From Cellulophaga sp. 20_2_10 (GTDB taxonomy: Bacteria; Bacteroidota; Bacteroidia; Flavobacteriales; Flavobacteriaceae), in assembly GCF_023476645.1 (NCBI RefSeq), contig NZ_JAMCOJ010000002.1, forward strand, positions 157,561-221,560: DNA of 64,000 nt, given 5' to 3'. Numbering within the stretch: position 1 is the first letter of the stretch; the number at the start of each line of letters is the position of its first letter. The position numbers and the translations under genes are program-made. Under the pieces are notes generated by a model, which ran no database searches, was not told where the DNA came from, and worked only from the letters and a program-made list of their open reading frames with translations. Below, in pieces: positions 28,688-38,612 of the stretch.

Positions 28688-29107
28688 ATGTTACAACCAA
28701 AAAGAACCAAATTTCGTAAAGCGCAGAAAGGCCGTATGAAAGGACTTTCGCAAAGAGGGCATCAGCTTTCTAACGGTATGTTCGGTATAAAATCTTTAGA
28801 TACTAAGTTTATTACTTCACGTCAGATTGAAGCTGCTCGTATTGCTGCAACTAGATATATGAAGAGAGAAGGACAGTTATGGATTAAGATATTTCCGGAC
28901 AAGCCTATTACTAAAAAGCCATTAGAAGTACGTATGGGTAAAGGTAAAGGGGCTCCAGAATATTTTGTAGCTGTTGTGAAGCCAGGTAGAATTATGTTTG
29001 AGATCGCAGGTGTTCCATTGGACATCGCTAAAGAGGCTTTACGTCTTGCAGCTCAAAAACTACCGGTAAAAACTAAATTTATCGTTGCTAGAGATTATTC
29101 AGCTTAA
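28688..29107 (+). CDS. rplP: Ribosomal protein L16
   Basis: 139 residues ([38 protein letters not shown]). L16 contacts A-site tRNA and has the Arg-Met-Gly-Lys-Gly loop. It precedes rpmC. Confidence 0.98.
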   Translation: MLQPKRTKFRKAQKGRMKGLSQRGHQLSNGMFGIKSLDTKFITSRQIEAARIAATRYMKREGQLWIKIFPDKPITKKPLEVRMGKGKGAPEYFVAVVKPGRIMFEIAGVPLDIAKEALRLAAQKLPVKTKFIVARDYSA

Positions 29108-29125
29108 TTTATAATTTAAGGAATC

Positions 29126-29317
29126 ATGAAACAATCAGAAGTAAAAGAATTATCAGTTGAGGATTTGAAAAATAAATTAGCTGAATACAAAAAACAGTTT
29201 GGGGATTTAAAATTAGCTCATTCTGTAACACCTTTGGAGAATCCACTTCAGATCAGAAAGACGAGAAGAACGGTGGCTAGACTAGCAACTGAATTAACTA
29301 AAAGGGATAACCAATAA
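29126..29317 (+). CDS. rpmC: Ribosomal protein L29
   Basis: 63 residues, two helices ([39 protein letters not shown]). The position between rplP and rpsQ is the universal one. Confidence 0.96.
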   Translation: MKQSEVKELSVEDLKNKLAEYKKQFGDLKLAHSVTPLENPLQIRKTRRTVARLATELTKRDNQ

Positions 29318-29330
29318 TTGGTTCTGCTTT

Positions 29331-29588
29331 ATGGAAAAAAGAAATTTAAGAAAAGAGAGAGTAGGAGTTGTTACTAGCAACAAAATGGAGAAATCAATTG
29401 TGGTTTCAGAAGTTAAGCGTGTTAAACACCCTATGTACGGTAAGTTCGTGTTAAAGACTAAGAAATATGTTGCGCACGACGAAACAAACGATTGCAATAT
29501 TGGTGATACAGTTAAAATAATGGAAACTCGTCCATTAAGTAGAACTAAGTGTTGGAGATTGGTGGAAATTTTAGAAAGAGCTAAATAA
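29331..29588 (+). CDS. rpsQ: Ribosomal protein S17
   Basis: 85 residues, OB fold ([40 protein letters not shown]). A primary 16S rRNA binder. rplN begins two bases after its stop codon region. Confidence 0.97.
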   Translation: MEKRNLRKERVGVVTSNKMEKSIVVSEVKRVKHPMYGKFVLKTKKYVAHDETNDCNIGDTVKIMETRPLSRTKCWRLVEILERAK

Positions 29589-29589
29589 T

Positions 29590-29958
29590 ATGTTACAGCA
29601 AGAATCTAGACTAAAAGTGGCAGACAATACAGGGGCAAAAGAAGTTTTGACTATACGTGTATTGGGCGGTACCAAAAGAAGATATGCATCTGTTGGGGAT
29701 AAAATAGTAGTATCTGTTAAAGATGCTACTCCAAATGGTGGTATTAAAAAAGGAGCTGTTTCAACTGCAGTAGTTGTAAGGACTAAGAAAGAAGTAAGAA
29801 GACAGGATGGATCTTATATTCGTTTTGATGATAATGCTTGTGTATTATTAAACCCAACGGGTGAAATGAGAGGTACACGTGTTTTTGGACCTGTTGCAAG
29901 AGAGCTTCGTGATAAGCAGTTCATGAAAATTGTTTCATTAGCCCCTGAGGTACTTTAA
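29590..29958 (+). CDS. rplN: Ribosomal protein L14
   Basis: 122 residues ([40 protein letters not shown]). First gene of the classical spc set; here it is continuous with the S10 set. Confidence 0.98.
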   Translation: MLQQESRLKVADNTGAKEVLTIRVLGGTKRRYASVGDKIVVSVKDATPNGGIKKGAVSTAVVVRTKKEVRRQDGSYIRFDDNACVLLNPTGEMRGTRVFGPVARELRDKQFMKIVSLAPEVL

Positions 29959-29969
29959 TATTCAGAAAA

Positions 29970-30284
29970 ATGATGAAGTTAAAAATAAAAACAGGAGATA
30001 CTGTAAGAATAGTAGCTGGAGACCATAAAGGTGTTGAAGGTAAGGTTGTTACTGTAGATCGTGAGAAAAACAAGGCGATTGTTGAGGGTGCTAATATGGT
30101 ATCTAAACATGAAAAGCCTAGTGCAAATAATCCTCAAGGAGGAATCGTAAAAAAGGAAGCTCCATTACACATTTCTAATCTATCTTTGATAGATCCAAAA
30201 TCTGGTGAAACTACGAAAGTAGGTTATGAAGTAAGAGATGGTAAGAAAGTGAGATTTTCTAAAAAATCTAATGAAGTAATTTAA
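29970..30284 (+). CDS. rplX: Ribosomal protein L24
   Basis: 104 residues with the KOW motif ([21 protein letters not shown]) and [17 protein letters not shown]. Two adjacent ATG codons make the start ambiguous by one residue. L24 initiates 50S assembly. Confidence 0.97.
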   Translation: MMKLKIKTGDTVRIVAGDHKGVEGKVVTVDREKNKAIVEGANMVSKHEKPSANNPQGGIVKKEAPLHISNLSLIDPKSGETTKVGYEVRDGKKVRFSKKSNEVI

Positions 30285-30286
30285 TT

Positions 30287-30838
30287 ATGACTTACACTCC
30301 AAGATTAAAACAAGAATATAGAGAACGTATAGTTCCAGCTCTTACAGAAGAGTTTGAGTACGGAAACGTTATGCAGGTGCCAAAGCTTACTAAAATAGTT
30401 TTAAGTAGAGGTGTTGGTGCTGCAGTTGCAGATAAGAAGCTTATTGATCATGCAATGGATGAGTTAACGCTTATTACGGGTCAAAAGGCAGTTTCTACTT
30501 TGTCTAAGAAAGATGTTGCTACTTTTAAATTACGTAAAGGAATGCCTATTGGTGTAAAAGTTACGTTAAGAGGAGAAAGAATGTACGAATTTTTAGATAG
30601 GTTGGTTACAAGTGCATTACCACGTGTTAGAGATTTTCAAGGAATTAAAGCTACAGGTTTTGATGGTCGTGGAAACTATAACTTAGGTATTACTGAGCAA
30701 ATTATATTTCCAGAAATTAACATTGATAAGATCAATAGAATAAATGGTATGGATGTAACTTTTGTAACTACAGCAGATACTGACAAAGAAGCTAAATCAT
30801 TATTAACTCAACTAGGATTACCTTTTAAAAAGAATTAG
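30287..30838 (+). CDS. rplE: Ribosomal protein L5
   Basis: 183 residues ([41 protein letters not shown]). Binds 5S rRNA and the central protuberance. Neighbouring genes are two bases or less away on each side. Confidence 0.98.
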   Translation: MTYTPRLKQEYRERIVPALTEEFEYGNVMQVPKLTKIVLSRGVGAAVADKKLIDHAMDELTLITGQKAVSTLSKKDVATFKLRKGMPIGVKVTLRGERMYEFLDRLVTSALPRVRDFQGIKATGFDGRGNYNLGITEQIIFPEINIDKINRINGMDVTFVTTADTDKEAKSLLTQLGLPFKKN

Positions 30839-30839
30839 T

Positions 30840-31109
30840 ATGGCTAAAGAATCAATGAAGGCCCGCGAAAGAAAAAGAGCCAAAACAGTTGCAAAGTATG
30901 CTGAGAAAAGAAAAGCTTTAAAAGAAGCTGGAGATTACGAAGCGTTACAAAAATTGCCAAAGAATGCATCTCCTGTACGTATGCATAATAGATGTAAATT
31001 AACAGGAAGACCTAAGGGTTATATGAGAACATTTGGTGTTTCAAGGGTAACTTTCAGAGAAATGGCTAACAATGGTTTAATCCCAGGGGTTAGAAAAGCA
31101 AGTTGGTAA
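30840..31109 (+). CDS. rpsN: Ribosomal protein S14 (zinc-independent type)
   Basis: 89 residues, the long form; the region that would hold two CxxC motifs reads [21 protein letters not shown] with a single Cys, so this is the zinc-free type. S14 sits in the 30S head near S3 and S10. A 73-base spacer follows. Confidence 0.97.
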   Translation: MAKESMKARERKRAKTVAKYAEKRKALKEAGDYEALQKLPKNASPVRMHNRCKLTGRPKGYMRTFGVSRVTFREMANNGLIPGVRKASW

Positions 31110-31182
31110 AAATTAAACAATCAATATAAATTGGTTTCAGGTTTAGCGATAAGTTAAAAACCGTCACCGCAAATTATTTTAA

Positions 31183-31581
31183 ATGGTAACAGATCCTATA
31201 GCAGATTATTTAACAAGAGTTAGAAATGCCAGTAGTGCCGGTCACAGAGTGGTAGATATTCCTGCTTCAAATCTAAAAACAGAAATAACTAAAATATTAT
31301 TCGATCAAGGATATATTTTAAGTTATAAAGTCATCGATGATGCAGTACAAGGTTCTATTAAAATTGCTTTGAAGTACAATAAAGCAACTAAAGAACCTGT
31401 AATAAAAAAAATACAACGAGTAAGTAAGCCAGGTTTACGTAAGTATGCTGGTTCTACGGACTTGCCAAGAGTACTTAACGGTTTAGGTATCGCTATAGTT
31501 TCTACTTCTCATGGAGTTATGACTAGCAAGCAAGCTAAGTTAGAAAAAGTTGGTGGTGAAGTTTTATGCTACGTTTATTAA
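31183..31581 (+). CDS. rpsH: Ribosomal protein S8
   Basis: 132 residues (DPIADYLTRVRNASSAGH; GIAIVSTSHGVMTSKQA). Central 16S rRNA binder; in E. coli it autoregulates the spc operon. A spacer with a possible GGTTT/AAACC stem precedes it. Confidence 0.98.
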   Translation: MVTDPIADYLTRVRNASSAGHRVVDIPASNLKTEITKILFDQGYILSYKVIDDAVQGSIKIALKYNKATKEPVIKKIQRVSKPGLRKYAGSTDLPRVLNGLGIAIVSTSHGVMTSKQAKLEKVGGEVLCYVY

Positions 31582-31600
31582 TCTATAAAGAAGAAGAATA

Positions 31601-32143
31601 ATGTCTAGAATAGGTAATAATCCAGTAACAATTCCTGAGGGCGTAACCGTTGAATTAAACGGTAATGTAGTTACTATGAAAGGTAAATTGGGTGAGTTAA
31701 CTCAAGATTTTTCAGGAGTTTCTGTAAGAATAGAAGAGGGTTCAATTATAGTAAATAGAGATTCAGATAGTAAAGAGCACAAGTCAAGACATGGTTTATA
31801 CAGGTCTTTGTTCTTTAATATGATTGAAGGAGTTTCTAAAGGTTGGACAAAAGAATTAGAATTGGTTGGTGTTGGTTATAGAGCTAGCAACCAAGGACAA
31901 AAATTAGATTTAGCTGTAGGTTACTCTCATAACATTGTTTTGGATATAGCTCCAGAAGTTAAAGTGGAAACTATTTCTGAAAAAGGGAAAAACCCAATCG
32001 TAAAATTAACATCTTTTGACAAACAATTAGTTGGTCAGGTAGCGGCAAAGGTAAGAGCTTTCCGTAGACCAGAACCTTATAAAGGAAAAGGTATTAAGTT
32101 TGTTGGGGAAATATTAAGAAGAAAAGCAGGTAAATCAGCTTAA
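31601..32143 (+). CDS. rplF: Ribosomal protein L6
   Basis: 180 residues (MSRIGNNPVTIPEGVTVE; RRPEPYKGKGIKFVGEILRRKAGKSA). Near the factor-binding site of the 50S subunit. Confidence 0.98.
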   Translation: MSRIGNNPVTIPEGVTVELNGNVVTMKGKLGELTQDFSGVSVRIEEGSIIVNRDSDSKEHKSRHGLYRSLFFNMIEGVSKGWTKELELVGVGYRASNQGQKLDLAVGYSHNIVLDIAPEVKVETISEKGKNPIVKLTSFDKQLVGQVAAKVRAFRRPEPYKGKGIKFVGEILRRKAGKSA

Positions 32144-32154
32144 TAATTAGCACT

Positions 32155-32508
32155 ATGGGATTATCAAAGACTGAAAGAAGACACAGAATCAAGAGAAGGA
32201 TTAGAAAAGTTTCATTTGGAACAGCAACTAAGCCTAGATTAGCGGTGTTTAGAAGTAATAAAGAGATTTATGCTCAAATTATAGATGATAATGCAGGAAC
32301 TACTTTAGTTTCTGCTTCATCAAGAGATAATGGGCTAGATGCAAAAGGAACTAAAATAGAAATAGCTAACCAAGTAGGTAAAGTTATAGCTGAGAAGGCT
32401 TTAAAAGCCGGTATAGAAACTATTGCTTTTGATAGAGGTGGTAACTTATACCACGGAAGAATTAAATCATTAGCAGAAGGTGCTAGAGAAGGCGGACTTA
32501 AATTCTAA
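32155..32508 (+). CDS. rplR: Ribosomal protein L18
   Basis: 117 residues (RRHRIKRRIRKVSFGTATKPRLAV core; FDRGGNLYHGRIKSLAEGAREGGL). 5S rRNA binder, next to rpsE. Confidence 0.98.
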   Translation: MGLSKTERRHRIKRRIRKVSFGTATKPRLAVFRSNKEIYAQIIDDNAGTTLVSASSRDNGLDAKGTKIEIANQVGKVIAEKALKAGIETIAFDRGGNLYHGRIKSLAEGAREGGLKF

Positions 32509-32514
32509 TATATT

Positions 32515-33039
32515 ATGTACCAGAGATATAAAAACGTAGAGACAGTTAAACCAAGTGGATTAGATTTAAAAGATCGTTTGGTTGGCGTACAAAGAGTTAC
32601 TAAGGTAACAAAAGGTGGTAGAGCTTTTGGTTTTTCTGCTATAGTAGTTGTAGGAGATGAGAGCGGTGTTGTAGGACATGGTTTGGGTAAATCTAAAGAT
32701 GTAGCTACTGCTATTGCTAAAGCTGTTGAAGACGCAAAGAAGAATTTAATTAGAATCCCTTTAATAAAAGGAACTATACCTCATGAGCAAAAAGGTAAAT
32801 TTGGTGGTGCGCGAGTATACATACAACCTGCATCTCACGGTACAGGAGTAATTGCTGGTGGTGCGGTTAGAGCCGTACTAGAAGCAGTAGGTGTACATGA
32901 TGTGTTATCAAAGTCACAAGGATCTTCTAACCCTCATAATGTAGTTAAAGCAACTTTTGATGCTTTATTACAGATTAGGGATGCAAAAACAATTGCAGAT
33001 CAAAGAGGAGTATCTTTAGAAAAAGTATTTAAAGGATAA
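32515..33039 (+). CDS. rpsE: Ribosomal protein S5
   Basis: 174 residues. The dsRBD-like domain ([21 protein letters not shown]) and the loop [10 protein letters not shown] match S5, which helps accuracy and mRNA unwinding. The spacer to rpmD is 10 bases. Confidence 0.98.
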   Translation: MYQRYKNVETVKPSGLDLKDRLVGVQRVTKVTKGGRAFGFSAIVVVGDESGVVGHGLGKSKDVATAIAKAVEDAKKNLIRIPLIKGTIPHEQKGKFGGARVYIQPASHGTGVIAGGAVRAVLEAVGVHDVLSKSQGSSNPHNVVKATFDALLQIRDAKTIADQRGVSLEKVFKG

Positions 33040-33049
33040 ATAGGATACA

Positions 33050-33229
33050 ATGGGAAAGATTAAAGTAAAGCAAGTTAAGAGTAATATAAAACAGACTCAA
33101 AGACAAAAAAGAACCTTAGAGGCTCTTGGGCTTAGAAAAATTGGTCAAGTTGTTGAGCATGAGGCTACGCCAAATATCCTTGGTATGGTAAATAAAGTTG
33201 AACACTTAGTTTCTACTGAAGAAGCTTAA
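33050..33229 (+). CDS. rpmD: Ribosomal protein L30
   Basis: 59 residues, starting MGKIKVKQVKSNIKQTQRQK, followed by LEALGLRKIGQVVEHE and ILGMVNKVEHLV. This is L30 by length, sequence and position between rpsE and rplO. Confidence 0.95.
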   Translation: MGKIKVKQVKSNIKQTQRQKRTLEALGLRKIGQVVEHEATPNILGMVNKVEHLVSTEEA

Positions 33230-33244
33230 TTATAATTTATCGAG

Positions 33245-33697
33245 ATGAATTTAAGTAATTTAACACCTGCAGAAGGTGCTGTCAATAAGGCAGGTAAAAT
33301 CGTAGGTAGGGGACAAGGTTCTGGTAAAGGTGGTACTGCTACTAGAGGGCACAAAGGTGCTAAATCTAGATCAGGTTACTCTAAGAAAATTGGTTTCGAA
33401 GGAGGGCAAATGCCGTTACAAAGACGTGTGCCTAAGTTTGGTTTTACAAACATCAATAGAAAAGAATACCAAGGTATTAATTTAGAGAAATTACAAGAGT
33501 TGGTAGAAAAAGGAACTATGAAAGATGTAGTTACTTTTGAAACTCTTATAGAGAATAGATTAGTAAGAAAAAATGATTTGGTTAAGATTTTAGGAGGTGG
33601 TGAATTAAAAGCTGCACTTAAAATTTCTGCTCACAAATTTACTGCATCTGCTAAGCAAGCTATTGAAGCTGCTGGAGGAGAAGCAATAAGTCTTTAA
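33245..33697 (+). CDS. rplO: Ribosomal protein L15
   Basis: 150 residues (GRGQGSGKGGTATRGHKGAKSR; FEGGQMPLQRRVPKFGF). Late 50S assembly protein. secY follows after 14 bases. Confidence 0.98.
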   Translation: MNLSNLTPAEGAVNKAGKIVGRGQGSGKGGTATRGHKGAKSRSGYSKKIGFEGGQMPLQRRVPKFGFTNINRKEYQGINLEKLQELVEKGTMKDVVTFETLIENRLVRKNDLVKILGGGELKAALKISAHKFTASAKQAIEAAGGEAISL

Positions 33698-33711
33698 TCA
33701 CTAAATAGAAG

Positions 33712-35055
33712 ATGAAGAAATTTTTTGATACCATATCCAATATTTGGAAAATAGAAGAGTTAAGAAATAGAATTATTATTACGCTTACTTTACTATTAGT
33801 ATACCGTTTTGGTGCTCAAATTGCACTACCAGGGATAGACTCTCAGGAATTGGGTAATTTACAATCGGGTACAGAACAAGGTATATTTGGTTTATTAAAT
33901 GCATTTACAGGTGGGGCTTTTGCCAAAGCATCTGTTTTTGCGTTGGGTATAATGCCTTATATTTCTGCATCTATTGTAGTACAGTTAATGGGAATAGCTA
34001 TTCCTTACCTTCAGAAATTACAAAAGGAAGGGGAGAGTGGTAGAAAGACTATTAACCAAATTACAAGATGGTTAACTATAGCTATTTGTATTGTACAGGC
34101 TCCAGCTTACCTTTTAGGTTTAGGTGCATTTGGTGTTCCTGATGCTGCTTTTGTTATGGGTAAGGGATTAGATTTTATGATTCCAGCTGTTATAATATTA
34201 GTTACGGGTACTGTATTTGCAATGTGGTTAGGAGAGAAAATTACTGATAAAGGTATTGGTAATGGTATATCATTACTTATTATGGTTGGTATTATTGCAA
34301 CAATGCCTCAGGCATTTATACAAGAAGTAGCTTCTAGAACAGGAGAAAATAGTGGTGGACCAATGTTTATACTTGTAGAAGTAATATTATGGTTCTTAGT
34401 TATTCTAGCTTCTGTATTAGTTATTATGGCAACTCGCCAGATACCAGTGCAGTACGCAAGAAGAACTGCTTCTGGTGGTTATGAAAAGAATATTACTGGA
34501 TCTAGACAATATATCCCTTTAAAATTAAATGCATCTGGTGTTATGCCAATTATATTTGCTCAAGCTTTAATGTTTTTGCCAGGTATGATAGGTAAGTATT
34601 TTAATACGTCATCAATAGGTTCATGGTTAGAGGTTCAATTTCAAGATCCTTTTGGATTAGCTTATAATTTATTGTTCGCTTTTCTAATAATAGTATTCAC
34701 ATATTTCTATACAGCTATCACAGTTCCAACAAATAAGATGGCAGATGACTTAAAAAGAAGTGGTGGGTTTGTACCGGGGACAAGGCCTGGGAAAGAAACT
34801 GCAGATTTTTTAGATAAAATTATGTCATTAATTACGTTACCAGGATCTATTTTCTTAGCTTTGCTCGCTGTTTTACCGGCGATTGTTGTACAGTTGTTTG
34901 GAATTACAGGAAATTGGGCAATGTTTTATGGTGGTACATCACTGTTAATTATGGTAGGTGTGGCAATAGATACGGTTCAACAAGTGAATTCATATTTGTT
35001 AAATAGACATTATGATGGCTTAATGAAGAGTGGTAAAAATAGAAAAGTAGCATAA
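33712..35055 (+). CDS. secY: Preprotein translocase channel subunit SecY
   Basis: 447 residues with ten predicted membrane helices. The plug and second helix region (GIMPYISASIVVQLM) and cytoplasmic loops with RTASGGYEKN and GFVPGTRPGKETADFLD match SecY. It forms the Sec channel with SecE and SecG. It lies in the usual place between rplO and infA. Confidence 0.98.
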   Translation: MKKFFDTISNIWKIEELRNRIIITLTLLLVYRFGAQIALPGIDSQELGNLQSGTEQGIFGLLNAFTGGAFAKASVFALGIMPYISASIVVQLMGIAIPYLQKLQKEGESGRKTINQITRWLTIAICIVQAPAYLLGLGAFGVPDAAFVMGKGLDFMIPAVIILVTGTVFAMWLGEKITDKGIGNGISLLIMVGIIATMPQAFIQEVASRTGENSGGPMFILVEVILWFLVILASVLVIMATRQIPVQYARRTASGGYEKNITGSRQYIPLKLNASGVMPIIFAQALMFLPGMIGKYFNTSSIGSWLEVQFQDPFGLAYNLLFAFLIIVFTYFYTAITVPTNKMADDLKRSGGFVPGTRPGKETADFLDKIMSLITLPGSIFLALLAVLPAIVVQLFGITGNWAMFYGGTSLLIMVGVAIDTVQQVNSYLLNRHYDGLMKSGKNRKVA

Positions 35056-35058
35056 GAT

Positions 35059-35274
35059 ATGGCTAAACAAGCAGCGATTGAGCAAGACGGATCTATAATT
35101 GAAGCATTATCAAATGCAATGTTCCGCGTAGAGTTAGAAAATGGACACGTAGTTACAGCGCATATATCTGGAAAGATGAGAATGCATTATATTAAATTAT
35201 TACCAGGTGATAAGGTGAAATTAGAAATGAGCCCTTATGACTTGACTAAAGCAAGAATTACATATAGATATTAA
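35059..35274 (+). CDS. infA: Translation initiation factor IF-1
   Basis: 71 residues, OB fold ([27 protein letters not shown]). IF-1 blocks the A site during initiation. rpmJ begins one base after its stop. Confidence 0.97.
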   Translation: MAKQAAIEQDGSIIEALSNAMFRVELENGHVVTAHISGKMRMHYIKLLPGDKVKLEMSPYDLTKARITYRY

Positions 35275-35275
35275 G

Positions 35276-35392
35276 ATGAAAGTAAGAGCATCAATAAAAA
35301 AGAGAAGTGCCGAGTGCAAAATAGTGCGCAGAAAAGGACGGTTGTACGTAATTAATAAAAAGAATCCTAGATTTAAACAAAGACAAGGGTAA
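35276..35392 (+). CDS. rpmJ: Ribosomal protein L36 (zinc-less form)
   Basis: 38 residues: [10 protein letters not shown] at the start and NPRFKQRQG at the end, typical of L36. The usual C-x2-C...C...H zinc set is reduced to one Cys (AECK), so this copy should not bind zinc. It is the last 50S gene before rpsM. Confidence 0.95.
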   Translation: MKVRASIKKRSAECKIVRRKGRLYVINKKNPRFKQRQG

Positions 35393-35394
35393 TT

Positions 35395-35769
35395 ATGGCA
35401 AGAATTGCAGGTGTAGATATACCAAAACAGAAAAGAGGAGTTATCGCTTTAACCTATATATTTGGTTTAGGTAGAAGCAGAGCTAAAGAGATTTTAGCTA
35501 AAGCCCAAGTTAGTGAAGATACAAAGGTGTCAGATTGGAATGATGACGAAATAGGTCGTATTCGTGATGCTGTATCTGAGTTTACAATTGAAGGTGAATT
35601 ACGTTCAGAAATTCAGTTAAGCATCAAGCGCTTAATGGATATCGGATGTTATAGAGGAATTCGTCATAGATCTGGTTTACCTTTAAGAGGTCAAAGAACT
35701 AAGAACAACTCTAGAACTAGAAAAGGTAAAAGAAAAACTGTTGCTAACAAGAAAAAAGCAACTAAATAA
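35395..35769 (+). CDS. rpsM: Ribosomal protein S13
   Basis: 124 residues ([46 protein letters not shown]). S13 bridges 30S and 50S and contacts P-site tRNA. It is followed by a 99-base spacer with a long hairpin. Confidence 0.98.
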   Translation: MARIAGVDIPKQKRGVIALTYIFGLGRSRAKEILAKAQVSEDTKVSDWNDDEIGRIRDAVSEFTIEGELRSEIQLSIKRLMDIGCYRGIRHRSGLPLRGQRTKNNSRTRKGKRKTVANKKKATK

Positions 35770-35779
35770 TTAAAAGTCA

Positions 35780-35841
35780 TTAGTATTTAGAAGTTGGATT
35801 GAGTCTGCTTGAAATGTAAAAGTTTAGGATTCTAATACTAA
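35780..35841 (+). promoter_or_regulatory. Long bulged hairpin between rpsM and rpsK
   Basis: TTAGTATTTAGAA (35780-35792) pairs with TTCTAATACTAA (35830-35841): 12 base pairs interrupted only by one bulged T, enclosing 37 bases. There is no U-tract after it. In a very compact operon this suggests an RNA-level control element upstream of rpsK; no known motif is recognised. Confidence 0.5.
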
Positions 35842-35868
35842 CAACTAACAACTGAAAACTAAAAAAAT

Positions 35869-36261
35869 ATGGCAAAGTCAAATACAAAAACAGCTAAGAA
35901 ACGTAAAGTTATAGTTGAGTCAGTTGGGGAAGCTCACGTGACTGCATCTTTTAACAACATCATTATTTCTTTGACGAATAAAAAAGGAGATGTTATCTCT
36001 TGGTCATCTGCCGGTAAAATGGGCTTTAGAGGATCTAAGAAGAATACTCCTTATGCTGCGCAAGTAGCATCAGAAGATTGTGCTAAAGTTGCACATGAAG
36101 CTGGTCTTAGAAAAGTGAAGGTTTATGTTAAAGGCCCAGGTAATGGTAGAGAATCTGCTATTCGTGCAATACACAATTCAGGAATTGAGGTAACAGAAAT
36201 TATTGATGTTACTCCATTACCACACAATGGTTGTAGACCTCCAAAAAGAAGAAGAGTTTAA
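35869..36261 (+). CDS. rpsK: Ribosomal protein S11
   Basis: 130 residues ([25 protein letters not shown] core; [25 protein letters not shown]). 30S platform protein. A folded 97-base spacer follows. Confidence 0.98.
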   Translation: MAKSNTKTAKKRKVIVESVGEAHVTASFNNIIISLTNKKGDVISWSSAGKMGFRGSKKNTPYAAQVASEDCAKVAHEAGLRKVKVYVKGPGNGRESAIRAIHNSGIEVTEIIDVTPLPHNGCRPPKRRRV

Positions 36262-36272
36262 TTAATTTAATG

Positions 36273-36345
36273 GCCCAATGGGCATTTCACAGAAAGTGTA
36301 ATTACGATTATCGAAGGATAAGCCTTAATTCATAGTCTCACTTTC
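36273..36345 (+). promoter_or_regulatory. Structured leader of rpsD (candidate ribosomal-protein binding site)
   Basis: The spacer contains a GCCC-AAT-GGGC hairpin (36273-36283), then GAAAGTG (36292-36298) pairing with CACTTTC (36339-36345), and inside it AATTA (36300-36304) pairing with TAATT (36326-36330), with an AAGG...CCTT alternative (36314-36326). It ends 13 bases before the rpsD ATG. S4 autoregulates the alpha operon in E. coli, so an S4-binding leader is a natural idea here, but I recognise no described motif. Confidence 0.5.
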
Positions 36346-36358
36346 AAAATTTTAGAAA

Positions 36359-36964
36359 ATGGCAAGATATACAGGACCTAAAACTAAGATCGCACGTAAA
36401 TTCGGAGAAGCGATATTTGGAGAAGATAAGTCTTTTGAAAAAAAGAACTACCCTCCAGGACAACACGGTAACACTAGACGTCGTGGTAAAAAATCTGAAT
36501 ATGCGATCCAGTTAATGGAAAAGCAAAAAGCTAAATATTCTTATGGAATTTTAGAAAAACAATTCAGAAACTTATTTGCTAAAGCAAATAGTAGTAAAGG
36601 AGTAACTGGTGAAGTATTACTTCAATTATGTGAATCTCGTTTAGATAACGTTGTTTACAGAATGGGTGTTTCTAGCTCAAGAAGAGGAGCAAGACAATTA
36701 GTTTCTCACCGTCACATTACAGTGAACGGTAATTTGGTTAACATACCATCTTATTCTTTAAAACCAGGAGATGTTGTTGGTGTTAGAGAAAAATCAAAAT
36801 CATTATCTGCTATACAAGATTCATTGGCTGCAAATAGTCGTGTTTATGAGTGGATAACTTGGAATACTGAAAAAAGTGAGGGTTCTTATGTATCTATCCC
36901 TGAAAGAGTTCAGATTCCTGAAAATATCAAAGAACAACTAATCGTCGAGTTATACTCTAAATAA
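36359..36964 (+). CDS. rpsD: Ribosomal protein S4 (zinc-less form)
   Basis: 201 residues. The N-terminal region that holds a zinc knuckle in some bacteria has no Cys; the S4 RNA-binding domain begins near [12 protein letters not shown]4 starts 16S assembly and represses the alpha operon in some bacteria. It is preceded by a folded 97-base spacer. Confidence 0.98.
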   Translation: MARYTGPKTKIARKFGEAIFGEDKSFEKKNYPPGQHGNTRRRGKKSEYAIQLMEKQKAKYSYGILEKQFRNLFAKANSSKGVTGEVLLQLCESRLDNVVYRMGVSSSRRGARQLVSHRHITVNGNLVNIPSYSLKPGDVVGVREKSKSLSAIQDSLAANSRVYEWITWNTEKSEGSYVSIPERVQIPENIKEQLIVELYSK

Positions 36965-36980
36965 ACAACCTGATTCAACT

Positions 36981-37973
36981 ATGGCATTATTAAATTTTCA
37001 GAAGCCCGATAAAGTTATAATGATCGATTCTACCGATTTTGAAGGGAAATTTGAATTCCGTCCTTTAGAGCCTGGTTATGGATTGACTGTTGGAAACGCA
37101 TTAAGAAGAGTATTACTTTCTGCTTTAGAAGGTTTTGCTATTACTTCTGTAAGAATGGATAAAGTGGAACATGAGTTCTCTGTTATTCCAGGTGTTGTTG
37201 AAGACGTTACAGAAATGATTCTTAACTTAAAACAAGTACGTTTTAAGAGACAAATAGAAGACGTAGAAACTGAAACAGTTTCAATTTCTGTAAGTGGAAA
37301 AAATCAGTTAACTGCAGGTGATTTTCAGAAATTTATTTCTGGGTACCAAGTATTAAATCCTGATTTAGTAATTTGTAATATGGATGCAAAAGTTAGCATC
37401 AATATGGAAATTGTTATTGAAAAAGGAAGAGGATACGTACCAGCAGAAGAGAATAAAAAGCCTGGTGCTGCAATAGGAACTATTCCAATTGATTCTATCT
37501 TTACACCTATAAAGAATGTAAAGTATAGTATTGAGAACTATCGTGTTGAGCAAAAAACTGATTATGAAAAATTAGTTTTTGAAATCAGTAGCGATGGATC
37601 AATAAATCCTAAAGATGCTTTGACAGAGGCTGCAAAGGTTTTAATTCATCACTTTATGTTATTCTCTGATGAGCGTATTACATTAGAAGCTGATGAAATA
37701 GCTCAGACAGAAACATATGATGAGGAATCATTACACATGCGTCAGTTGTTAAAAACGAAATTAGTAGATATGGATCTTTCGGTTCGTGCTCTAAATTGTT
37801 TGAAAGCAGCAGAAGTAGACACATTAGGAGATTTAGTTTCTTTCAATAAAAATGACCTTATGAAGTTTAGAAACTTCGGTAAAAAATCATTAACGGAATT
37901 AGAAGAGTTAGTGATTAATAAAGGGTTGAGTTTTGGAATGGACTTATCAAAATATAAATTGGATAAAGATTAA
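36981..37973 (+). CDS. rpoA: RNA polymerase alpha subunit
   Basis: 330 residues. The N-terminal assembly domain ([20 protein letters not shown]) and the C-terminal promoter-binding domain ([31 protein letters not shown]) are both complete. It lies between rpsD and rplQ in the alpha set. Confidence 0.98.
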   Translation: MALLNFQKPDKVIMIDSTDFEGKFEFRPLEPGYGLTVGNALRRVLLSALEGFAITSVRMDKVEHEFSVIPGVVEDVTEMILNLKQVRFKRQIEDVETETVSISVSGKNQLTAGDFQKFISGYQVLNPDLVICNMDAKVSINMEIVIEKGRGYVPAEENKKPGAAIGTIPIDSIFTPIKNVKYSIENYRVEQKTDYEKLVFEISSDGSINPKDALTEAAKVLIHHFMLFSDERITLEADEIAQTETYDEESLHMRQLLKTKLVDMDLSVRALNCLKAAEVDTLGDLVSFNKNDLMKFRNFGKKSLTELEELVINKGLSFGMDLSKYKLDKD

Positions 37974-37977
37974 TTTT

Positions 37978-37995
37978 ATTTCCATTAAAGGAAAT
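37978..37995 (+). other. Small hairpin between rpoA and rplQ
   Basis: ATTTCC-ATTAAA-GGAAAT is a perfect 6-base stem in the 37-base spacer between rpoA and rplQ. There is no U-tract, so it is not a terminator; it may stabilise or space the mRNA, or be chance. Confidence 0.3.
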
Positions 37996-38010
37996 ATATA
38001 AGATATTACA

Positions 38011-38499
38011 ATGAGACACGGTAAAAAAGTTAATCATTTAGGAAGAAAGGCAGCGCATAGAAAAGCTATGTTAGCAAATATGGCTTGTTCTTTAATTGAG
38101 CACAAAAGAATTAACACTACTGTTGCTAAAGCGAAAGCTTTAAAACAATTTGTTGAGCCTTTAATTACAAAATCTAAGGCAGAAAACAATCAGTCTGTAG
38201 AGAAAGGTACTCACAATAGACGTATAGTGTTTAAGAACTTGAGAGATAAGTATGCTGTTACAACCTTATTTGGTGAAGTTTCTTCTAAAATAGGAGATAG
38301 ACCAGGTGGTTATACAAGGATTATTAAGCTTGGAAACAGATTAGGTGATAACGCGGATATGGCTCTAATAGAGTTAGTAGATTTTAATGAAATCTATACT
38401 GTTGGTAAGCCAGTAGAAAAGAAGAAATCTAGAAGAGGTAGAAGTAAAAAAGCGGAAACGCCGGTTACAGAAACAAAATCAGATGATTCAGAAGAATAA
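38011..38499 (+). CDS. rplQ: Ribosomal protein L17 with C-terminal extension
   Basis: 162 residues; the core ([46 protein letters not shown]) ends near residue 125. It is followed by a Lys/Arg-rich then acidic tail of about 37 residues ([19 protein letters not shown]), longer than in E. coli (about 127 residues). It is the last gene of the supercluster and is followed by a strong terminator. Confidence 0.97.
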   Translation: MRHGKKVNHLGRKAAHRKAMLANMACSLIEHKRINTTVAKAKALKQFVEPLITKSKAENNQSVEKGTHNRRIVFKNLRDKYAVTTLFGEVSSKIGDRPGGYTRIIKLGNRLGDNADMALIELVDFNEIYTVGKPVEKKKSRRGRSKKAETPVTETKSDDSEE

Positions 38500-38530
38500 A
38501 ATAATGATTTTATTTTTTTTTAAATATTCA

Positions 38531-38564
38531 AAAGGGATAGACTTATAGTCTGTCCCTTTTTTTT
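38531..38564 (+). terminator. Terminator of the ribosomal supercluster
   Basis: AAAGGGATAGAC-TTATA-GTCTGTCCCTTT: a 12-base stem with one G-U pair, followed by a T run. It is 32 bases after the rplQ stop. Confidence 0.92.
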
Positions 38565-38612
38565 GTGTTAGATTTGTAGAGTAGAAATATTAAGTTTTAA
38601 ATTTTTTATAGG

